Shown: positions 7,805 through 15,878 of the stretch, in pieces
How the letters are laid out: the number at the start of each line of letters is the position of its first letter
Position numbering within the stretch: the stretch's first letter is position 1
Origin: JAAYDK01 sp964543935
GTDB taxonomy: Bacteria; Spirochaetota; Spirochaetia; Sphaerochaetales; Sphaerochaetaceae
DNA length: 33,958 nucleotides
Assembly: GCA_964543935.1 (NCBI GenBank)
Contig: CAZJAK010000025.1
Coordinates: 1-33,958 of the forward strand
Direction: 5' to 3'
Position numbers and translations under genes: made by a program
Notes under the pieces: generated by a model
The model's input: the letters and a program-made list of their open reading frames with translations, nothing else
What the model was told of the DNA's origin: nothing
The model's database searches: none

Positions 7805-8806
7805 ATGAAGCATCAAGAGCCGAGAGTGTATGGAATCGGTAATCCATTGATCGACATCATTGCGCAGGTGGCCGACGAAGATCTTTCGAACCTCGGGATC
7901 CATAAAGGGACGATGCACTTGATCGACGAAAGGCGCCGGCGTGAGTTGCTGGCTTTCCTTGCCGGTAAGTCGGTCTCCTATTCATGCGGAGGCTCGTGTC
8001 CCAACACCATCATCACGTTGGCTTCGTTGGGCATCGAAGCGACCTTGGCCGGCAAGGTGGGGGACGACGAATTCGGTACAATCTATAAAAACCGCCTGGG
8101 GGAACTGGCAGTGCGCGACGAGTTGGCGTTCTGCAAAGAACCGACCGGATCTTCCATCATCCTCATCTCGCCCGATTCGGAACGGACGATGAACACCTAT
8201 CTGGGCGCCAACCGGTATTATCAGAAAGAGGATGTGGTCGAGCAATCGGTCCGCGACGCCGATTACTTCCATTTCACCGGATACATGTGGGACACCCAAT
8301 CGCAGCGGGATGCGGTGATGAAGGCGCTGCACATCGCCAAAGCGGCCGGGACGCAGGTGTCGTTCGACATCGCCGATCCCTTCGCGGTGGGCCGCAACCG
8401 CGACACCTTCCTCGAACTTATCTCCAGACAAGCCGACATCGTCTTTGCCAACAGCGAGGAGGCCCGCATCCTGTTCGACAACTACGATGCCTACGAATGC
8501 TGTAGGTCGATGGGCAAGCTCTGTCCGATCGCCGTGGTCAAGAATGGGAAACGGGGCTCCTTCATCGCCCACGCCGGCAAGGTTTCGCGCATACCTGTCC
8601 AAGGGCCATCGACACCAGTCGACACCACCGGAGCCGGAGACGTCTACGCCGCCGGATTCCTCTATGGCCTATGCAAGCACAGGCAAATCGAGCAAGCCGG
8701 CAATATCGCTTCGTTCTTGGCCGGTGAGATCATCCAACAACGGGGAGCCCAATTCCCGGCCGAGAAAACGGCCGCTTTGCGAGCCAAGTTGGAGCAAGGA
8801 CTCTGA
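7805..8806 (+). CDS. PfkB-family kinase, probably adenosine kinase
   Basis: Ribokinase-fold enzyme of 333 residues that phosphorylates a sugar or nucleoside with ATP. The N-terminal motif YGIGNPLIDIIAQV and the GGSCPNT glycine segment contact the substrate. The C-terminal signature DTTGAGDVYAAGFLYG holds the catalytic Asp and the anion hole. The overall pattern (GNPLID, GKVGDDEFG, NTYLGA) resembles bacterial adenosine-kinase-like proteins more than fructokinases. Its convergent neighbour metK makes S-adenosylmethionine, whose use releases adenosine, which fits but does not prove the substrate. ATG 7805 is chosen because family homology starts at once; the GTG at 7772 lies upstream of the -10 box. 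The stop is 2 nt from the metK stop. Confidence 0.85.
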   Translation: MKHQEPRVYGIGNPLIDIIAQVADEDLSNLGIHKGTMHLIDERRRRELLAFLAGKSVSYSCGGSCPNTIITLASLGIEATLAGKVGDDEFGTIYKNRLGELAVRDELAFCKEPTGSSIILISPDSERTMNTYLGANRYYQKEDVVEQSVRDADYFHFTGYMWDTQSQRDAVMKALHIAKAAGTQVSFDIADPFAVGRNRDTFLELISRQADIVFANSEEARILFDNYDAYECCRSMGKLCPIAVVKNGKRGSFIAHAGKVSRIPVQGPSTPVDTTGAGDVYAAGFLYGLCKHRQIEQAGNIASFLAGEIIQQRGAQFPAEKTAALRAKLEQGL

Positions 8807-8808
8807 GT

Positions 8809-9966
8809 TCACATCAAGTCAGCCGGACGCTGGCGGATGGCTTCCCACGGCACGCCCGGTTTGCCAAAGTGGCCGTAATTCACGTTGGCCCGATAGATTG
8901 GCCGCAACAGGTCGAGGCTCTTGATGATTCCGGCCGGCGACAAGTCGAATTCCCTGGCCACCAAGCGCTCCAATTCCCCGTCGTCGCGTGAAGAGGTACC
9001 GAAGGTATCCACCAAGATGGAGACCGGTTGGGGATATCCGATAGCATAGGAGATCTGGACTTCACAACGGGTGCACACACCCCACGCCACCAGGTTCTTG
9101 GCGACATGACGGGCCATGTAGGCTCCGGAGCGGTCGACTTTTGACGGATCCTTGCCCGAGAAGGCGCCCCCGCCATGCCGGCCCATGCCGCCGTAGGTGT
9201 CGACGATGATCTTGCGTCCGGTCAAACCGGTGTCCCCGGCCGGACCACCGGTCACGAAGCGTCCGGTCGGATTGATGAAGTAACGGGTCTTTGGCGAAAG
9301 CAATCCAGTCGGACCCAACACGGTTTCGATCACTTCGGTCTTCAAGCCTTCGATCAGGTCTTGGCGTGAAACGGAGGCGTCGTGTTGATGGGACAAGACG
9401 ACCGTATCGATACCGACCGGCACTCCATGATCGTATTGCACGGTCACTTGGGCTTTGGCGTCAGGCCTCAGCCAATCCAAGGTGCCGTCCTTGCGTACAG
9501 CAGCAGCCCGTTCGAGCAGGCGATGGCTGAAGACTACCGGAGCCGGCATCAACTCGGGCGTTTCCGAGCAGGCATAACCGAACATCATCCCTTGGTCACC
9601 GGCACCTTGGCCTCCATAGAGGCTGCTGTTTTCGTCCACTCCCAAGGCGATGTCGCGCGATTGTTCCTTGAGGTACACCAAGACAGCCAAGGTGGCCGGT
9701 TCAAAGCCCGAACCAGGATAACCGTAACCAATCCCGTCCACGACATCGCGGACCAAGGCGTCGATGTCGACCGTGGCCCGTGAGGTGATTTCACCACCGA
9801 CGACGACAGTGTCGGTCGTGGCGAACACTTCGCACGCTACACGAGAGGCGGGATCGTTTTCCAGATAGGCATCGAGCACAGCATCGGAAATCTGATCACA
9901 GACTTTGTCGGGATGGCCTTCGCTCACCGACTCCGAGGTAAACACCGATCTACCGAGACGAGTCAT
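8809..9966 (-). CDS. metK: S-adenosylmethionine synthetase
   Basis: Cytosolic enzyme that makes S-adenosylmethionine from methionine and ATP. The 385-residue product has the normal length and three-domain pattern. GHPDKVCDQISDAVLDAYL near the start carries the ATP-binding His and Asp. GAGDQGMMFGYA carries the P-loop-like hexapeptide region, and FSGKDPSKVDRSGAY is the second signature with the catalytic Lys and Asp. The start ATG 9966 has GGAG 7 nt upstream; a TTG twelve bases upstream (9978) is also open but overlaps that site. It is the last gene of the minus-strand block, 21 nt after jag, so probably in the same operon. It is convergent with the PfkB-family gene. Confidence 0.97.
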   Translation of the reverse strand: MTRLGRSVFTSESVSEGHPDKVCDQISDAVLDAYLENDPASRVACEVFATTDTVVVGGEITSRATVDIDALVRDVVDGIGYGYPGSGFEPATLAVLVYLKEQSRDIALGVDENSSLYGGQGAGDQGMMFGYACSETPELMPAPVVFSHRLLERAAAVRKDGTLDWLRPDAKAQVTVQYDHGVPVGIDTVVLSHQHDASVSRQDLIEGLKTEVIETVLGPTGLLSPKTRYFINPTGRFVTGGPAGDTGLTGRKIIVDTYGGMGRHGGGAFSGKDPSKVDRSGAYMARHVAKNLVAWGVCTRCEVQISYAIGYPQPVSILVDTFGTSSRDDGELERLVAREFDLSPAGIIKSLDLLRPIYRANVNYGHFGKPGVPWEAIRQRPADLM

Positions 9967-9987
9967 GAATTTCTCCAATACACGTAA

Positions 9988-10689
9988 TCAAGACCTCAAC
10001 GGGGGCACATCGTCATCCCTGAGGATCCGTACTTGCTTGTACAGGCCGTCGCCTTCGCTTTTCGTCTGCACGCCATCGAACCCGTTCAGCGCAGTATGGA
10101 TGAGGCGCCTTTCGAACGGATTCATCGGTTCGAGCAGTCTCGATTTCCCGCTGCGTTTTACCTGCTCGGCTGTCTTGAACGCCATCCTGACAAGTTGTTC
10201 CTCGTGGCGCATCCGGTAATTCTCACTGTCGATGACGACTTTGACCTCTTCATCGAGCTTGCCTGCATACACATTGGCAAGCAACTGGATGGCATCAAGG
10301 TTTTTGCCTTTGCGGCCGATGATGATGGCCGAATGGCTGGAGACGATGTCGAGGCCGAGTTTGCCCTCTTTGCGGGAGACGACCTCCACGCTACCGGGGA
10401 AACCCATCTTCACCAACAAGGTGGTCACGAAATCGATGACCTCTTGTTCGAATTCCTCGCTGATGATATGTTTGGCGACCGGCTCGTCATCGGAGACCAC
10501 TTCCTCGAAGACTTCTTCGAACTTCTCGTCGTCGAGATGCACCCGGATTTTCACCGGACCTTTCTTGAACAGGCCTTTGCGGCCCGTGTCGACAATCTCG
10601 ACATCGAAATCCTGCCTATCGATCTGCAGTTCGGCTATCGCCAATGCGACAGCCTCCTGCTCGGTTTTTCCTTCGAATTCTCTATACAT
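9988..10689 (-). CDS. jag: Jag/KhpB RNA-binding protein (Jag-N, KH, R3H)
   Basis: Cytosolic RNA-binding protein usually encoded next to yidC; in Firmicutes it partners KhpA and affects cell division and sRNA-type regulation. The 233-residue product shows the Jag-N domain at the start (MYREFEGKTEQEAVALA, then GRKGLFKKGPVKIRV). An acidic linker follows (EEVFEEVVSDDEP). A KH domain has the GRKGKN loop, and a C-terminal R3H domain reads NPFERRLIHTAL. ATG 10689 is chosen over ATG 10713 because AGGAG lies 8 nt before it and homology begins there. The gap to the upstream yidC stop is 20 nt, indicating one operon. Confidence 0.92.
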   Translation of the reverse strand: MYREFEGKTEQEAVALAIAELQIDRQDFDVEIVDTGRKGLFKKGPVKIRVHLDDEKFEEVFEEVVSDDEPVAKHIISEEFEQEVIDFVTTLLVKMGFPGSVEVVSRKEGKLGLDIVSSHSAIIIGRKGKNLDAIQLLANVYAGKLDEEVKVVIDSENYRMRHEEQLVRMAFKTAEQVKRSGKSRLLEPMNPFERRLIHTALNGFDGVQTKSEGDGLYKQVRILRDDDVPPLRS

Positions 10690-10709
10690 GTGGAAAGCTC
10701 CTGCTATGG

Positions 10710-12521
10710 TCAATGTTTCGAGGGACGCTTGCGGCTGTCCTTGGCGGATGAAGCGGCTACCGGAGAAGCGCCCGCCTTCTTCTTACGCTTGTTGTTGACA
10801 TAGATCTGTTGACCGATCGAGATGATGTTCTGGATCATCCAGTACAACAGCAATCCGGAGGGGGCGTTGTAAAGCATGAAGAAGAACATGATCGGCATAC
10901 CGTACATCATGAACTTGCCGGTCATCCCGCTTTGCGGCGTGCCGGTCTGGTTGATGCGGAACGAGAAGATCATCGAAGCCCCGTAGAGGATGGGCAACAA
11001 GCGGATGTCGCTTCCGAGCAAAGGCAAGGAAACGGGAGCGAAGTTGATGATCGATTCGGGCAACGAGAGGTCCTCGATCCACCCGGGGATGAACATGGCT
11101 CCGCGCAATTCGAAGTGCTTGTTCAACAATCCATACAAGGCGATGAAGATCGGGAACTGGAACAACAACGGCAAGCAGCCGCCCAACGGATTGATCTTTT
11201 CGCGCTTGTACAGTTCTCCCATCTCTTGGTTGAGCTTGGTGGGGTTGTCCTTGTAGCGGGCCCTCAACTCCTCCATTTGGGGATTGAGTGCTTGCATCTT
11301 GGAGGTCGACTCCATGCTCTTCTTGCTGAACGGTTGCAAGACGATCTTTATGAGGATCGTCAGCAGGATGATGGCGACACCCCAGTTGGGGATCAGCTTG
11401 TAGAACATGCTCAGCAACCATTTGAGGATGTTCTCGAGCCAACCGAGCCACGAGCTGCTGTCGAGGGCGTTCTCAAGATGGAGGTCCTTGAGTCCGAACC
11501 CGTTCTGCGAGGCTTCGTTGTAAATGGTCAGGTGGTCTTTGAGTTGCGGGCCGATATAGAAACGGAACACGTCGCTGCTGTTGGCTGCTTTCACCACCGG
11601 CCGGGAGAAATACATGCGTGATTCCAACGGGATCTCGGCCGATTTGGCTTCGGTCAGCGTCACGCTGTAGCGGGTTGCGTCGGGAATGCCGATGACGGAA
11701 AAGTACTTGCTGGCCAAAGCGGCCCATGTGATGTAATCGCTGGTAGAGTAGGTGCCGTCCTTGAGCTTGACCGCCTCTTTCTTGCCACCCTTCTCCACAT
11801 AGAAACGCCGGTAGGTGTAGTTGCCGTCGGGAGTCTGGTGGAATTCAGGACCGAGCTGCGGCTCGAAGGCCAGGGTGTAGGCGAATCCATTGAGGTTGAG
11901 CGGGATGGAGAGGTTCTGGGAATTCCTCAGGTCGACGACAATCTCGAACAGGTAATCGGACTGGCTGAAGTTGTAAGTCTTCTGGATGGTGAAGACATTG
12001 GCCGTCGCTTTGCCGTCAGCACCGGCAACGGCGAAGCTGCGGCTGAAGACGACTTTGTTGCCTTCGACCCGGTACGAGAACGGGGCCGTGATGGGCTTGG
12101 TCGTATCGTCACCGACATACAGTAAGAACGAGACGGGAGTCTGCTCGTTGTTGAACAGCAACTCCACCGGCTGGCCTTTGTCCAAGTGCTCCTTCAAGCG
12201 GAGGCTGCTGATTCCGGCACCGGAGGGGTCGAATTCTATGATGAACACGCCGGTGTCGTAAGTGAATCGCTCACGGGAAGGGTCGGCACCCATCGGAACA
12301 AGGCTCGACGATGCGTCGAATGCTAGCGGAACCGTCCCTTCTCTTGTCGTTGCAACCGGCCCTTCGGCATTGGTTGCGCTTTGGGCAACGGCGGGAGCGG
12401 TCTCTTGTGTCTGTACGGGTGTTGGTTCCGGTTGAGGTGCGAAGAACGTGCTTTGGATGGTCAATCCCACTGAGATGACGATGACCGAAAGAATAATCGC
12501 GATAATGGTATTTCTGTCCAT
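10710..12521 (-). CDS. yidC: Membrane protein insertase YidC, Gram-negative long form
   Basis: Inner-membrane insertase that integrates and folds membrane proteins alone or with SecYEG. The product is 603 residues. A first transmembrane helix at about 5-25 (TIIAIILSVIVISVGLTI) is followed by a Pro/Gln/Thr-rich linker. A large periplasmic beta domain spans about 60-370, and the five-helix insertase core begins near WLLSMFYKLIPNWGVAII. Characteristic core segments include KMQALNPQMEELRARYKDNP and PLGGCLPLLFQFPIFIALY. The long periplasmic domain is typical of bacteria with an outer membrane. ATG 12521 has AGGAG 5 nt upstream; the frame opens slightly earlier at 12527. The small yidD gene that commonly sits between rnpA and yidC is absent: only 68 nt separate them. 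Confidence 0.97.
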   Translation of the reverse strand: MDRNTIIAIILSVIVISVGLTIQSTFFAPQPEPTPVQTQETAPAVAQSATNAEGPVATTREGTVPLAFDASSSLVPMGADPSRERFTYDTGVFIIEFDPSGAGISSLRLKEHLDKGQPVELLFNNEQTPVSFLLYVGDDTTKPITAPFSYRVEGNKVVFSRSFAVAGADGKATANVFTIQKTYNFSQSDYLFEIVVDLRNSQNLSIPLNLNGFAYTLAFEPQLGPEFHQTPDGNYTYRRFYVEKGGKKEAVKLKDGTYSTSDYITWAALASKYFSVIGIPDATRYSVTLTEAKSAEIPLESRMYFSRPVVKAANSSDVFRFYIGPQLKDHLTIYNEASQNGFGLKDLHLENALDSSSWLGWLENILKWLLSMFYKLIPNWGVAIILLTILIKIVLQPFSKKSMESTSKMQALNPQMEELRARYKDNPTKLNQEMGELYKREKINPLGGCLPLLFQFPIFIALYGLLNKHFELRGAMFIPGWIEDLSLPESIINFAPVSLPLLGSDIRLLPILYGASMIFSFRINQTGTPQSGMTGKFMMYGMPIMFFFMLYNAPSGLLLYWMIQNIISIGQQIYVNNKRKKKAGASPVAASSAKDSRKRPSKH

Positions 12522-12589
12522 ATCCACTCCTGGCTCTGGTCAATGGCGAAACGGTGTTGTCTGTTCAGGAAAGGGGTTGGAATATGGAC

Positions 12590-12940
12590 TCAGTCGGACA
12601 GGTACACTCCTGCTTGTTGGAACAATTCTGTCAGTCGCTGCTTTTGCCGGGCATGTTCGACCGCCTTTCCTGGATACACCACGAAAGCAAAATCGAAACC
12701 GGGAGCGAAACGGTTTTTCTCCAAACGCCAAATCTCTTTGATCTGGCGGCGGATCCTGTTTCTTTGCACGGAAGTACCGTAATGGCGGACGGGTATGACT
12801 ACGATCCGGTCCTGGTTCCTGCCATTGGGCGCGACCATCAGTCGCACTCCTTGGCAGGAGTACTTCCTGCCTTGTTTGAAAATCCGATCAATCTCCGGTT
12901 TCTTTTTGACAATTTCCAGCTTAGTAAGGCTTTTTCTCAT
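12590..12940 (-). CDS. rnpA: Ribonuclease P protein component
   Basis: Protein subunit of RNase P that helps the catalytic RNA process the 5' end of tRNA precursors. The 116-residue basic product contains the RnpA signature region RNRIRRQIKEIWRL (normally RNxxKRxxRE) and an N-terminal FKQGRKYSCQGVRL segment that binds substrate leader. It overlaps the end of rpmH by 20 nt, so the two are translationally coupled. No separate promoter is seen; it is expected to be transcribed with rpmH from the promoter at 13150-13179. Confidence 0.95.
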   Translation of the reverse strand: MRKSLTKLEIVKKKPEIDRIFKQGRKYSCQGVRLMVAPNGRNQDRIVVIPVRHYGTSVQRNRIRRQIKEIWRLEKNRFAPGFDFAFVVYPGKAVEHARQKQRLTELFQQAGVYLSD

Positions 12941-13076
12941 CGCACACAGAGAGCTTCTTGCGGCCTTTGGCTCTTCTTCTGGCCAAAACCAAACGGCCTC
13001 CCTTGGTCGCCATGCGGGCGCGGAACCCGAATTTTCTATTTCTCTTCATTTTACTGGGCTGGTACGTTCTTTTCAT
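12921..13076 (-). CDS. rpmH: 50S ribosomal protein L34, with short C-terminal extension
   Basis: Small basic ribosomal protein of 51 residues. MKRTYQPSK, then NRKFGFRARMATKGGR and LARRRAKGRKKLSV, are diagnostic for L34. The usual length is about 44-47 residues. Here the last residues (CDEKKPY) run into the rnpA coding sequence, because the stop lies inside rnpA, giving a 20-nt overlap in another frame. The start ATG 13076 has GGAG 8 nt upstream, and a strong promoter lies about 75 nt upstream. Too short for a usual ORF cutoff but unambiguous. Confidence 0.97.
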   Translation of the reverse strand: MKRTYQPSKMKRNRKFGFRARMATKGGRLVLARRRAKGRKKLSVCDEKKPY

Positions 13077-13149
13077 GAGAAAATCTCCAATTATTTATCG
13101 CTTACGCGGAATTTTTCACTGGTATCGGGAACAGTCTCCCGAGGGGGGC

Positions 13150-13179
13150 AGTATATCGGTCCGGGCGACCGTGTGTCAA
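13150..13179 (-). promoter_or_regulatory. strong sigma-70 promoter of rpmH-rnpA with GC-rich discriminator
   Basis: On the minus strand, consensus TTGACA (13174-13179), an 18-nt spacer and TATACT (13150-13155) are followed by GCCCCCC. A GC-rich discriminator of this type is typical of promoters repressed in the stringent response. The -35 box physically contains the TGA stop of the upstream DUF721 gene (13176-13178). The predicted leader is about 67 nt and ends in a normal GGAG site. Confidence 0.75.
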
Positions 13180-13472
13180 GTATGGGCCGTTGTCCTCACC
13201 TCGATGCGCTTGATCGCCAAGTCAGGAAATTTTTTGGAAATGGCGGTCAACATGTTCCGTTTGCGCATGGTGACGATGCTTGCCCAGGCAGGATGGTCGA
13301 CTCCCACAATCAAGGTGCCGTTTCTGATATCGACAATCCGGCTATGGACCGCGGCGTCTGCGCCCACGATGCCGATCCAATCGCGGACCATGGTTCCGAC
13401 CTGGTCGGACGGATCGCACTTCAGCTTCGCCAACAGCAGGTCGAGCAACTCGCCCACGCTTTTCTCAGCCAT
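13176..13472 (-). CDS. dciA: DUF721 / DciA-like protein, candidate replicative helicase loader
   Basis: A 98-residue protein of the DUF721 family. Members called DciA help load or stimulate the DnaB helicase in bacteria that lack DnaC or DnaI. The typical DUF721 core is visible: VGTMVRDWIGIVGADAAVHSRIVDIRNGTL, broken across residues 35-65, then LIVGVDHPAWASIVTMRK. Its position right after dnaA-dnaN-recF fits a replication role. ATG 13472 has GGGAGG 10 nt upstream and overlaps the recF stop by 8 nt; earlier in-frame ATGs at 13493 and 13547 lie inside recF and are less likely. The helicase-loading function is from family knowledge, not from residues visible here. Confidence 0.75.
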   Translation of the reverse strand: MAEKSVGELLDLLLAKLKCDPSDQVGTMVRDWIGIVGADAAVHSRIVDIRNGTLIVGVDHPAWASIVTMRKRNMLTAISKKFPDLAIKRIEVRTTAHT

Positions 13473-14553
13473 CGAGGACGAACCTCCCCTCATCCACACG
13501 ATAGCGGCAATCGCCGTTGGATTGCAAGTCTGCGTGGTAGCGTTCATCGGGAAGGAACGTGAAGAAAGCTTGGCTGTACTGCCCCAGCTGTTCCAAAAAT
13601 GATTCCCGTTTGGCTATGTCGAGTTCCAACAACACATCATCCACCAGCAGGATGGGAAGTTTACCGGTTTTTTGCCGGTACAACCCGGCTTGGACAATCC
13701 TGAAAATCAACGAGGCCAAACGCAACTGACCGGTGGAACCGCTGGCGGCGAACGGCCCTTGCGAATCCATCACGATGAACTGGTCGCGATGGATTCCGCT
13801 GGTCGTTGTCAGCATTTTCATGTCACGCTCAACAGTCCTGGCCAGCATCTCCTTGACCTGGGCCACCTCTGTGCAATCGTGCCAGGAGGGACGATAGGTG
13901 ATGTGGATGTCGCTCTCGCTTTTCGAGACCTTGCGGTAGACCTGCGGCAACACGGTGTTGAATTCCACCACCGCCTCGGCTCTGAGCTGTTGGATGCGCA
14001 GGCCTGTTATCGCCAGTTGCTCGTCATACAGGGGAAGCAGTTGACGATACCCTTCCTTGATGGCAGCGTTTCGTTGGCGTAAAACCGCCCGATAACGCCG
14101 CAAATCGTCAAAGAACAACGGATCGTGCATCGCCATGGTTTGGTCGAAAAACCTGCGCCTGTTCTCGGGATTGCCGCGCAAGAACTCGATGTCGTCATGG
14201 CAGAACACGATGCACGGGATGTTGTACAACAATTCCTTGCGGTCACGGATCTCGCGTCCGTCGATCAGGATTTCGCGCTTGCCTTCGATGAAGCGCAGCG
14301 ACAGGCGCTGACGAAGGCCGTCGTCACCGAGAACCACCGCAGAAAGGGAAAAATCGCGTTGGCCGTGACGGACAAGATCCTTCATGATGGGAGTCCTGAA
14401 CGAGGAACCATAACACAATACATACAGAGCTTCGAGAAAGTTGGTCTTGCCTTGTCCGTTGGCCCCTGTCAACACGATGCATCCAGCATCGGTGGGGACC
14501 ATGGAATCAACGAGGTTCCTGAAATTCCAAAAGCCTACCGATTGGAAGCGCAT
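13465..14553 (-). CDS. recF: DNA replication and repair protein RecF
   Basis: SMC-like ATPase that works with RecO and RecR to load RecA at gapped or stalled forks. The product is 362 residues. Walker A is TGANGQGKTN (about 29-38). The ABC signature region reads SGSTGQLRLASL, and Walker B is ILLVDDVLLELD, followed by the D-loop region. The N-terminal FWNFRNL is typical. The start overlaps the dnaN stop as TGATG (14551-14555), so translation is coupled to the clamp gene. The downstream DUF721 gene overlaps its end by 8 nt. Confidence 0.96.
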   Translation of the reverse strand: MRFQSVGFWNFRNLVDSMVPTDAGCIVLTGANGQGKTNFLEALYVLCYGSSFRTPIMKDLVRHGQRDFSLSAVVLGDDGLRQRLSLRFIEGKREILIDGREIRDRKELLYNIPCIVFCHDDIEFLRGNPENRRRFFDQTMAMHDPLFFDDLRRYRAVLRQRNAAIKEGYRQLLPLYDEQLAITGLRIQQLRAEAVVEFNTVLPQVYRKVSKSESDIHITYRPSWHDCTEVAQVKEMLARTVERDMKMLTTTSGIHRDQFIVMDSQGPFAASGSTGQLRLASLIFRIVQAGLYRQKTGKLPILLVDDVLLELDIAKRESFLEQLGQYSQAFFTFLPDERYHADLQSNGDCRYRVDEGRFVLDG

Positions 14554-15656
14554 CAGTCGATCTGCATGGGCATGATGATGTGGAAATAATCCTTCTCAGG
14601 ATCGGGTTTCACTGTGATGGCGCGGTTTGATTCGGTGAAGCAGACGAGGAAGTCGCTGCCCTCCATCACGCGTAGCGGACTGGCCAAATAGGAGTAGTTG
14701 ATGGCCAGCCGGCAACTGGGTCCCATGTAGTCGCAGCTGATGGTCTCCTTGGCTTGCCCGAAATCGCTCTCCTCCGAACTCAGGGTAACGCCGCCGGCGT
14801 CGACATCGAGATAAATCCGTTTGGCCTTGTTCTCGACCAACAAGGAGACCCGCTTGAGGGCTTCCTGCATATCGCTGATGGAAAGACGGCAAATGTTCGT
14901 CTGTGTGGCGGGAATGACGCGCTTGTAGTTGGGAAACTGGCCTTTGATGAGGTTGCAATACATGTATTGGTTTCCCAAACGGGCGAAAATGACCGACTCG
15001 GTGACGGCCAATTCGAGCGTGCCCTCGCCGGTTCCCGCTTTTTTCAACAACGAGAGGAATTTTGCAGGGATGATCACGCTTGGGAATGGATTGATCATCT
15101 CTTGGAAATGCCTGGCTATGAAGGAGAGGCGCCGGCCGTCGGTGGCCACCATCGTCAAACCTTCGGGATTGTGCTCGAGATAGACTCCGTTCATGAAATA
15201 CCTGGTCTCGTCATCGCTTATGGCAAAGATTGTCTGATCGACCATGTCGAACACATCTTTCTGAGCGATGGCAAACCAAGCATCGGTGGGAGCATTCTCA
15301 AGGGCCGGGAACTTGTCGGCCCCGATGGTGCGCAATTCAAAATTGATGGAATCCTTCTCGGGATGGATGAACAGCTTGTCTCCAGATTCCTCGAACACCG
15401 TGTTGCCATCGGGTAAAGCCCTGAGTATTCCGAGAAACTTGTCGCAAAAAACCGTGGTGCTGCCCTCTTCCAGGGTTTCGACATCGACGACAGTCTTGAA
15501 GCCGACTTTTTGATCGGTAGCCTTGATGACAAGTGTATTGCCATACGTCTCCAGCAGGACGTTGGAAACGATCGTCAGAGTGTTCCTCTGTGACGTGAAC
15601 TCGAGGGCCAAGACGATTTCTTTCAACAGCGTGTTTCTCTGACAGGCAAATTTCAT
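14553..15656 (-). CDS. dnaN: DNA polymerase III beta subunit (sliding clamp)
   Basis: Ring-shaped clamp that tethers DNA polymerase III and other factors to DNA. The 367-residue product has the three tandem clamp domains and standard length. It begins MKFACQRNTLLKEIVLAL and includes the central segment RYFMNGVYLEHNPEGLTMVATDGRRLS, here split at RYFMNGVYLE and TMVATDGRRLS. The C-terminal end FHIIMPMQID resembles the usual ...PMRL hydrophobic-cleft tail. GGAG lies 8 nt before ATG 15656. The upstream gap to dnaA contains the probable origin. Its own promoter is not clear; candidate -10 sequences overlap the DnaA-trio-like tract. Confidence 0.98.
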   Translation of the reverse strand: MKFACQRNTLLKEIVLALEFTSQRNTLTIVSNVLLETYGNTLVIKATDQKVGFKTVVDVETLEEGSTTVFCDKFLGILRALPDGNTVFEESGDKLFIHPEKDSINFELRTIGADKFPALENAPTDAWFAIAQKDVFDMVDQTIFAISDDETRYFMNGVYLEHNPEGLTMVATDGRRLSFIARHFQEMINPFPSVIIPAKFLSLLKKAGTGEGTLELAVTESVIFARLGNQYMYCNLIKGQFPNYKRVIPATQTNICRLSISDMQEALKRVSLLVENKAKRIYLDVDAGGVTLSSEESDFGQAKETISCDYMGPSCRLAINYSYLASPLRVMEGSDFLVCFTESNRAITVKPDPEKDYFHIIMPMQID

Positions 15657-15878
15657 CTCACAACTCCTCTATGATAAAAAGCAGTAGTCGTAGTAATAAT
15701 AGCATGAAAACTGTGCATAAAGGCAACAAATCCATGCACGCAAACCGTATGAAGAGGGGAAAACTTGTGGAATACCGGGCCTTTTTTTCCACAGGTTTTC
15801 CACTTTATCCCCAACCGGTCGAATCATCCCCAACCGGTCCACAGGTTGTCCAGAGGTTATCCACTGGTTGTAGGACCT
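15657..15878. other. oriC: Probable chromosomal origin oriC (dnaA-dnaN intergenic region)
   Basis: A 222-bp gap dense in DnaA-box-like 9-mers. Minus strand: TTATGCACA (15712-15720) and TATTCCACA (15766-15774). Plus strand: TTTTCCACA (15785-15793), TTTTCCACT (15796-15804), TTATCCCCA (15805-15813), TCATCCCCA (15824-15832), TTGTCCAGA (15846-15854) and TTATCCACT (15857-15865). Nine nt beyond the first box, in its reading direction, is a run of trinucleotides (15685-15702) resembling the DnaA-trio unwinding element. The switch in gene strand (minus to the left, plus to the right) occurs beside dnaA at about 17.4 kb. The position between dnaA and dnaN is classical for oriC. Confidence 0.75.
15685..15702 (+). 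other. DnaA-trio-like tract
   Basis: Plus strand reads TAG TCG TAG TAA TAA TAG. Read 3' to 5' from the adjacent DnaA box (15712-15720, minus orientation) this is GAT AAT AAT GAT GCT GAT, matching the 3'-(G/A)AT-5' repeats that guide DnaA onto single-stranded DNA in Bacillus. The 9-nt gap to the box is longer than the minimal arrangement. Confidence 0.55.

Noticed and set aside
10690..10713. Earlier ATG for jag overlapping the yidC stop
   Set aside because: The AGGAG site lies inside the extra codons, 8 nt before ATG 10689, and family similarity starts at MYREFEG.
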